NCBI GenBank assembly: GCA_023388935.1 | Contig: JAEWFG010000091.1 | Span: forward strand, 1 to 43,121 | Source of the DNA: Pseudomonadota bacterium | GTDB lineage: Bacteria; Pseudomonadota; Alphaproteobacteria; Rhizobiales; Xanthobacteraceae | Reading direction: 5' to 3' | DNA: 43,121 bases | In this document: positions 40,522-43,121 of the stretch, in pieces | How the letters are laid out: each line of letters starts with the position of its first letter | Numbering within the stretch: position 1 is the first letter of the stretch | Translations under genes and position numbers: made by a program | Notes under the pieces: model-generated | Told to the model about the DNA's origin: nothing | Seen by the model: only the letters and a program-made list of their open reading frames with translations | Databases searched by the model: none

Positions 40522-41877
40522 TCAATCACGCCGGCGCGAGATGACGTAGGATTCGTCGAAAAACCAGAGCCCATTGTACTTTCGCAGGACGTCCCTGGCG
40601 GCATCCAGAGTGCGGCCGTTTTGAGTCATTTCTGCCAACCGGTCGTCCTCAATCTGAGCGACATACACCGCCGCATTCCACGCTGCAAAGGCTGTCGAGG
40701 TTCCGATGGTACCCGTTACCTCGTTGGGCAGCGCTTCCATATCATACCTGAAGATCGAGCGGTTATCCGCGTAGGCATTAAAATTTAAGTCGCGGCCCAA
40801 CGATCCGAGCTCGTACTTCACCGCGCGCAATAGCTCATGACGGCTGACCGAGAAAGGATTTTCTCCAGGCCAGATCGCCTGGATCATTTCCATGCCCGGA
40901 TCCTGGCCGTGGGAGTGGATTCCGATCAGGCGGCCCCCGGCCCGAAGCGCCCGCGCCAAGGGCGCAATGATGCGCTTTGCACGGAAATTGACCGAGGATT
41001 TGGCCCGATAGGGCTGCGAGGCGATGATCAGGTCGAAATTGGCCTCGGTCTGGCCCGGCCGCGGAATGGTCGAATCGAGCAGGAATCGGTGGTCCTCGCG
41101 GTAAAGCACCAGCACCACCGGCCGCTCATAGAGCGGCATGCCCGTGCGCGGACTGACGGCAGCCCGCCAGTTCTGCTCCAGGAAGGGTTTCAAGTCGGCG
41201 ATCTGCGCTTCGAAATCGCCTGCTGAATCGCCGCGCAGAGGCACCTCGTGCCAGACGGTGGCCGCCGCAGCCGCTGGCGAGGCGGGCGTCAACCAGGGCG
41301 CCTCGGCGTAATGCATGTTGGTGAAAACGAACACCGACGACGGATGTTCGAACAGCCGGTCCGGCACCTTGTCCAGCGTGAGCCGGACGTCTTCCAGGCT
41401 CAGCTCCTTGCCTGCGACGTAGAATGGCATGTGCGGAAAGCGCTGATGCATCGAACGCAGCACGCGCGCAAGCACCGAGCCGTCGCCGACGCCAGCGTCG
41501 AACACGCGTAACGCCGGCGGCCGGGGATGGATGCTGGCAAGCTCCAGGGCGACGCGTTCTGCGACCACCCGCTTCTCGCTGCAGGTGTGTACGAACAACA
41601 GGTATTTCTGCCGGTTCTCGAAGAAGCGGAAATTGCTCCGCGGATCGCGCTTCTCGGGCGGGACCTGCAGCCCCCGTGGGGGCGGCAGGCCACCGGGGGT
41701 GGACGCGGCCATGTAGGCCTGAATCCGGTCCAGCGTGTCGATCGTGATGCGCTTGCCCTCACGCAGGCGGTGGACGAGCTTGCCGTCGTTCACCGCGCGC
41801 CGGCCAAAGGTCGATTCCGCCATGTCCGCCTTGCGGCAGAACTCCGTGATTTGGCTCAGGATTTCGTCGTTTTTCAT
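40522..41877 (-). CDS. N-terminal helix-turn-helix plus SAM-methyltransferase-like domain protein
   Basis: This 451-residue protein of unknown function is upstream of metK on the same strand. Residues 1-58 are a small helical domain (ITEFCRKADMAESTFGRRAV, LREGKRITIDTLDRIQAYM) resembling a DNA-binding helix-turn-helix. After a Pro-rich linker (60-80), residues 82-200 have a class I methyltransferase-like core with motif I FDAGVGDGS at 126-134 and AGKELSLEDVRLTL as the next strand/helix. A later NFDLIIASQPYRAK resembles motif IV (N/D-PPY-like), and RALRAGGRLIGIHSHG resembles motif VI. The methyl acceptor is unknown; a sensing role without catalysis is possible. The stop lies 61 bases before the metK start, so read-through is likely. 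Confidence 0.7.
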   Translation of the reverse strand: MKNDEILSQITEFCRKADMAESTFGRRAVNDGKLVHRLREGKRITIDTLDRIQAYMAASTPGGLPPPRGLQVPPEKRDPRSNFRFFENRQKYLLFVHTCSEKRVVAERVALELASIHPRPPALRVFDAGVGDGSVLARVLRSMHQRFPHMPFYVAGKELSLEDVRLTLDKVPDRLFEHPSSVFVFTNMHYAEAPWLTPASPAAAAATVWHEVPLRGDSAGDFEAQIADLKPFLEQNWRAAVSPRTGMPLYERPVVLVLYREDHRFLLDSTIPRPGQTEANFDLIIASQPYRAKSSVNFRAKRIIAPLARALRAGGRLIGIHSHGQDPGMEMIQAIWPGENPFSVSRHELLRAVKYELGSLGRDLNFNAYADNRSIFRYDMEALPNEVTGTIGTSTAFAAWNAAVYVAQIEDDRLAEMTQNGRTLDAARDVLRKYNGLWFFDESYVISRRRD

Positions 41878-42030
41878 CGGTGGGACGCGGTGGGCAACCG
41901 GATCGGGTTTTGTCTCCTAGCAAATTCTGCCCACTGGGGAAATAGCGCGTTCGGCTGCAACTTCGAGCCGTGAACCCCGGTGCACCACAGGACAACAAAC
42001 AAGCGCTCATCCTCTTACGGGACCACCGCC

Positions 42031-42238
42031 ATGCGCCGTCTGCTCGTCGCGCTCTGCCTGCTCACCGCCGCGCTGTGGTCCGCGCCCGGCTTCGCGCAGG
42101 CGCGCAACCAGCTTGGGCCACTCTGCACCACCGACACCACACCGGCGGACCAGATGATCGACGCCTGCAACAAGATCGTTGCGCTGAAGGTGTTCAGGGG
42201 GAGCAGCTCGCAACGATCTACTTCTGGCGCGCCGTGGG
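42031..42238 (+). pseudogene. Truncated secreted protein gene (signal peptide, TPR-type family)
   Basis: The ATG at 42031 starts a clear signal peptide (MRRLLVALCLLTAALWSAPG, cut after FAQA) and a short mature part with two Cys (LCTTDTTPADQMIDACNKIV). At about 42196 the frame must shift by one base (a C seems missing in TTCAGGGGGAG) to continue GEQLATIYFWRAVG, which looks like the first helix of a tetratricopeptide repeat. After 42238 similarity stops, and the sequence runs toward the tRNA-like element. It is probably the remnant of a TPR protein gene cut by insertion of the adjacent element. Confidence 0.6.
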
Positions 42239-42315
42239 CTGTGTTGGACGCCATAAAAGTTTGGACTTTGCCACCCAGGCTGGACTCAGCCGGTGGAGCG
42301 AATACCCCTCCCTGC

Positions 42316-42383
42316 GGCTTCAATGGTTAGAACTGCCCCCCATAACAATCTGGCTGCCGGTTCGAGTCCTGCCGGGATCGCCA
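42316..42383 (+). tRNA. Degenerate tRNA-like sequence, probable attachment site
   Basis: The 3' part is convincing: T loop TTCGAGT at 42361-42367 with a near-complete five-base stem (one mismatch), acceptor strand CGGGATC, discriminator G and encoded CCA at 42381-42383. A D-arm-like TTCAATGGTTAGAA is at 42319-42332 and CATAA, as in a CAU anticodon loop, at 42341-42345. However, the anticodon stem does not pair and no 5' acceptor strand GATCCCG is found, so it is not a working tRNA. It directly abuts the integrase stop, the usual arrangement at an integrated element's attachment site. Confidence 0.55.
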
Positions 42384-42384
42384 C

Positions 42385-43121
42385 TCACGTTTTCGCCTTT
42401 CGATGTTTCAATGACTTACGCTTACTTTTGGCAAACTGGTTCTTCGGTTTGCCAATTCCTGTTCCTGTTCTGACCTTCTCGCCCGCGCTCTCGGCAAGCC
42501 TGATGCGGTTGGCTTCTTCGACATATCGCTGCGCTTCGCCGATCGTCTTCCAGCCGAACCAGGCCATTAACTCAGGCGCCGTCGCACCATTGAGCGCGTG
42601 GTGAACTGCAGCGGCCTTGCGCAGGCTGTGAGCCCGTCCGGGAACGCCTGCTTCGCGGCACCGATCTGCGAACCAGTTGCCGAAGCCGGCCGCGGTAAAC
42701 TGTTTCCCCTGCTCCGTCGTCAGATATGCGAGATTGTCCGAGGTGGTGGAGCTTCAGTTCATCCGTCAGTTCCCGGCAGCAACGGAATATCGAACTGAAC
42801 GTTTGTCTTCTGACGCCGCATCGAGAGTTTGCCGCTCTTCACATGCTGGCGGCCCATCCTGACGATGTCGGATCTGGCGTATCCGGTCTGCAACAGTAGC
42901 TCTAGCGCAAGCCGCGCCTTTGTGCTCGGCAGGTGTCTCTCCGGTATCGGCCAATCTCCTCCTCGGTCCAGGTGTGGAAGCCGCCGGTATTCTTCATCTT
43001 CGCCAACTTCAAGCCGGCCAGCGAATCGATCTTGACCATATCCAGCGAAATGCAGTGGTCGACGAAGCCGCGCATGGCCTTCTTCAAATTCCGCTGAGCC
43101 GCCGGCTTCCTGGCGTTGATG
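42385..43121 (-). pseudogene. Tyrosine recombinase/integrase, frameshifted and cut by the window end
   Basis: Read leftward, the fragments align in order with a phage-type integrase: NLKKAMRGFVDHCISLDMVK and GGFHTWTEEEIGRYR (core-binding to catalytic junction), LLLQTGYARSDIVRMG (first catalytic Arg), HSLRKAAAVHHALNG (HxxR box), then WFGWKTIGEAQRYVEEANR with the nucleophilic Tyr, and a basic tail. Joining them needs four single-base deletions from the given sequence, at about 42940, 42918, 42773 and 42738, so the gene is disrupted as written. The stop is 2 bases from the tRNA-like CCA. The N-terminal arm-binding domain lies beyond 43121. Confidence 0.85.

Noticed and set aside
42316..42383. 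A functional tRNA with CAU anticodon.
   Set aside because: The anticodon stem does not pair and the 5' acceptor strand is missing, so only a tRNA-derived remnant is claimed.
1..43121. CRISPR arrays, rRNA genes or transposase genes.
   Set aside because: No regularly spaced repeats, rRNA-like sequence or transposase motifs were seen; the waaF duplication is not flanked by insertion-sequence ends that I can recognise.

Overview
The window is a GC-rich alphaproteobacterial chromosome segment. Codon usage, intergenic repeats of a kind I associate with Bradyrhizobium (175-230, 39165-39256) and the gene set (LpsL-, LpcC- and WreV/WreQ/WreU-type polysaccharide genes, molybdenum storage protein, LpxO) point to Bradyrhizobium or a close relative in the Nitrobacteraceae. 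The genus call rests on recalled similarity, not on a search. About 38 genes or gene remnants are supported.

Bases 259-16379 and 22869-26972 form a surface-polysaccharide locus. It holds an acetamido-sugar pair (DegT-type aminotransferase and Gfo/Idh dehydrogenase), GDP-mannose synthesis (manC), a UDP-glucuronate 4-epimerase and a flippase-like membrane protein. It also holds a WbpL/WreU-like initiating transferase, a WbpV/WreQ-like reductase, a WbuB-like glycosyltransferase, a WbpM/WreV-like 4,6-dehydratase, an O-antigen ligase/polymerase-type protein, the heptose genes hldE and hldD, and heptosyltransferase waaF. Further right come an LpcC-like core glycosyltransferase, galE and an MsbA-like ABC exporter. 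Together they could build a 6-deoxy-amino-sugar-primed O-chain, assemble the heptose-containing core and export lipid-linked intermediates.

Bases 16380-22480 interrupt this locus with a two-gene RND efflux pump and a HigBA-type toxin-antitoxin pair. The pump lies between the complete waaF and a truncated direct repeat of the waaF 3' end (21351-21680, about 92% identical by eye). I read this as the scar of a recombination event at waaF; the toxin-antitoxin genes lie just beyond the second copy.

Bases 27008-41877 are mixed metabolism: a fumarylacetoacetate hydrolase-family protein, an MHS-type MFS symporter, a SnoaL-like protein, molybdenum storage protein subunits (mosB frameshifted, mosA intact) and lpxO. 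A LysR regulator is divergent from an SDR (frameshifted)/tautomerase/YbfB-type MFS operon. A flavin monooxygenase and the SAM-cycle genes ahcY and metK follow, preceded by an unusual helix-turn-helix plus methyltransferase-like fusion gene.

The right end (42031-43121) is a mobile-element boundary: a truncated secreted-protein gene, a degenerate tRNA-like sequence ending in CCA, and a frameshifted tyrosine recombinase whose stop codon lies 2 bases from that CCA and which runs off the window. Indels are concentrated in a few accessory genes (mosB, SDR, secreted protein, integrase), while the long housekeeping genes among them are intact.
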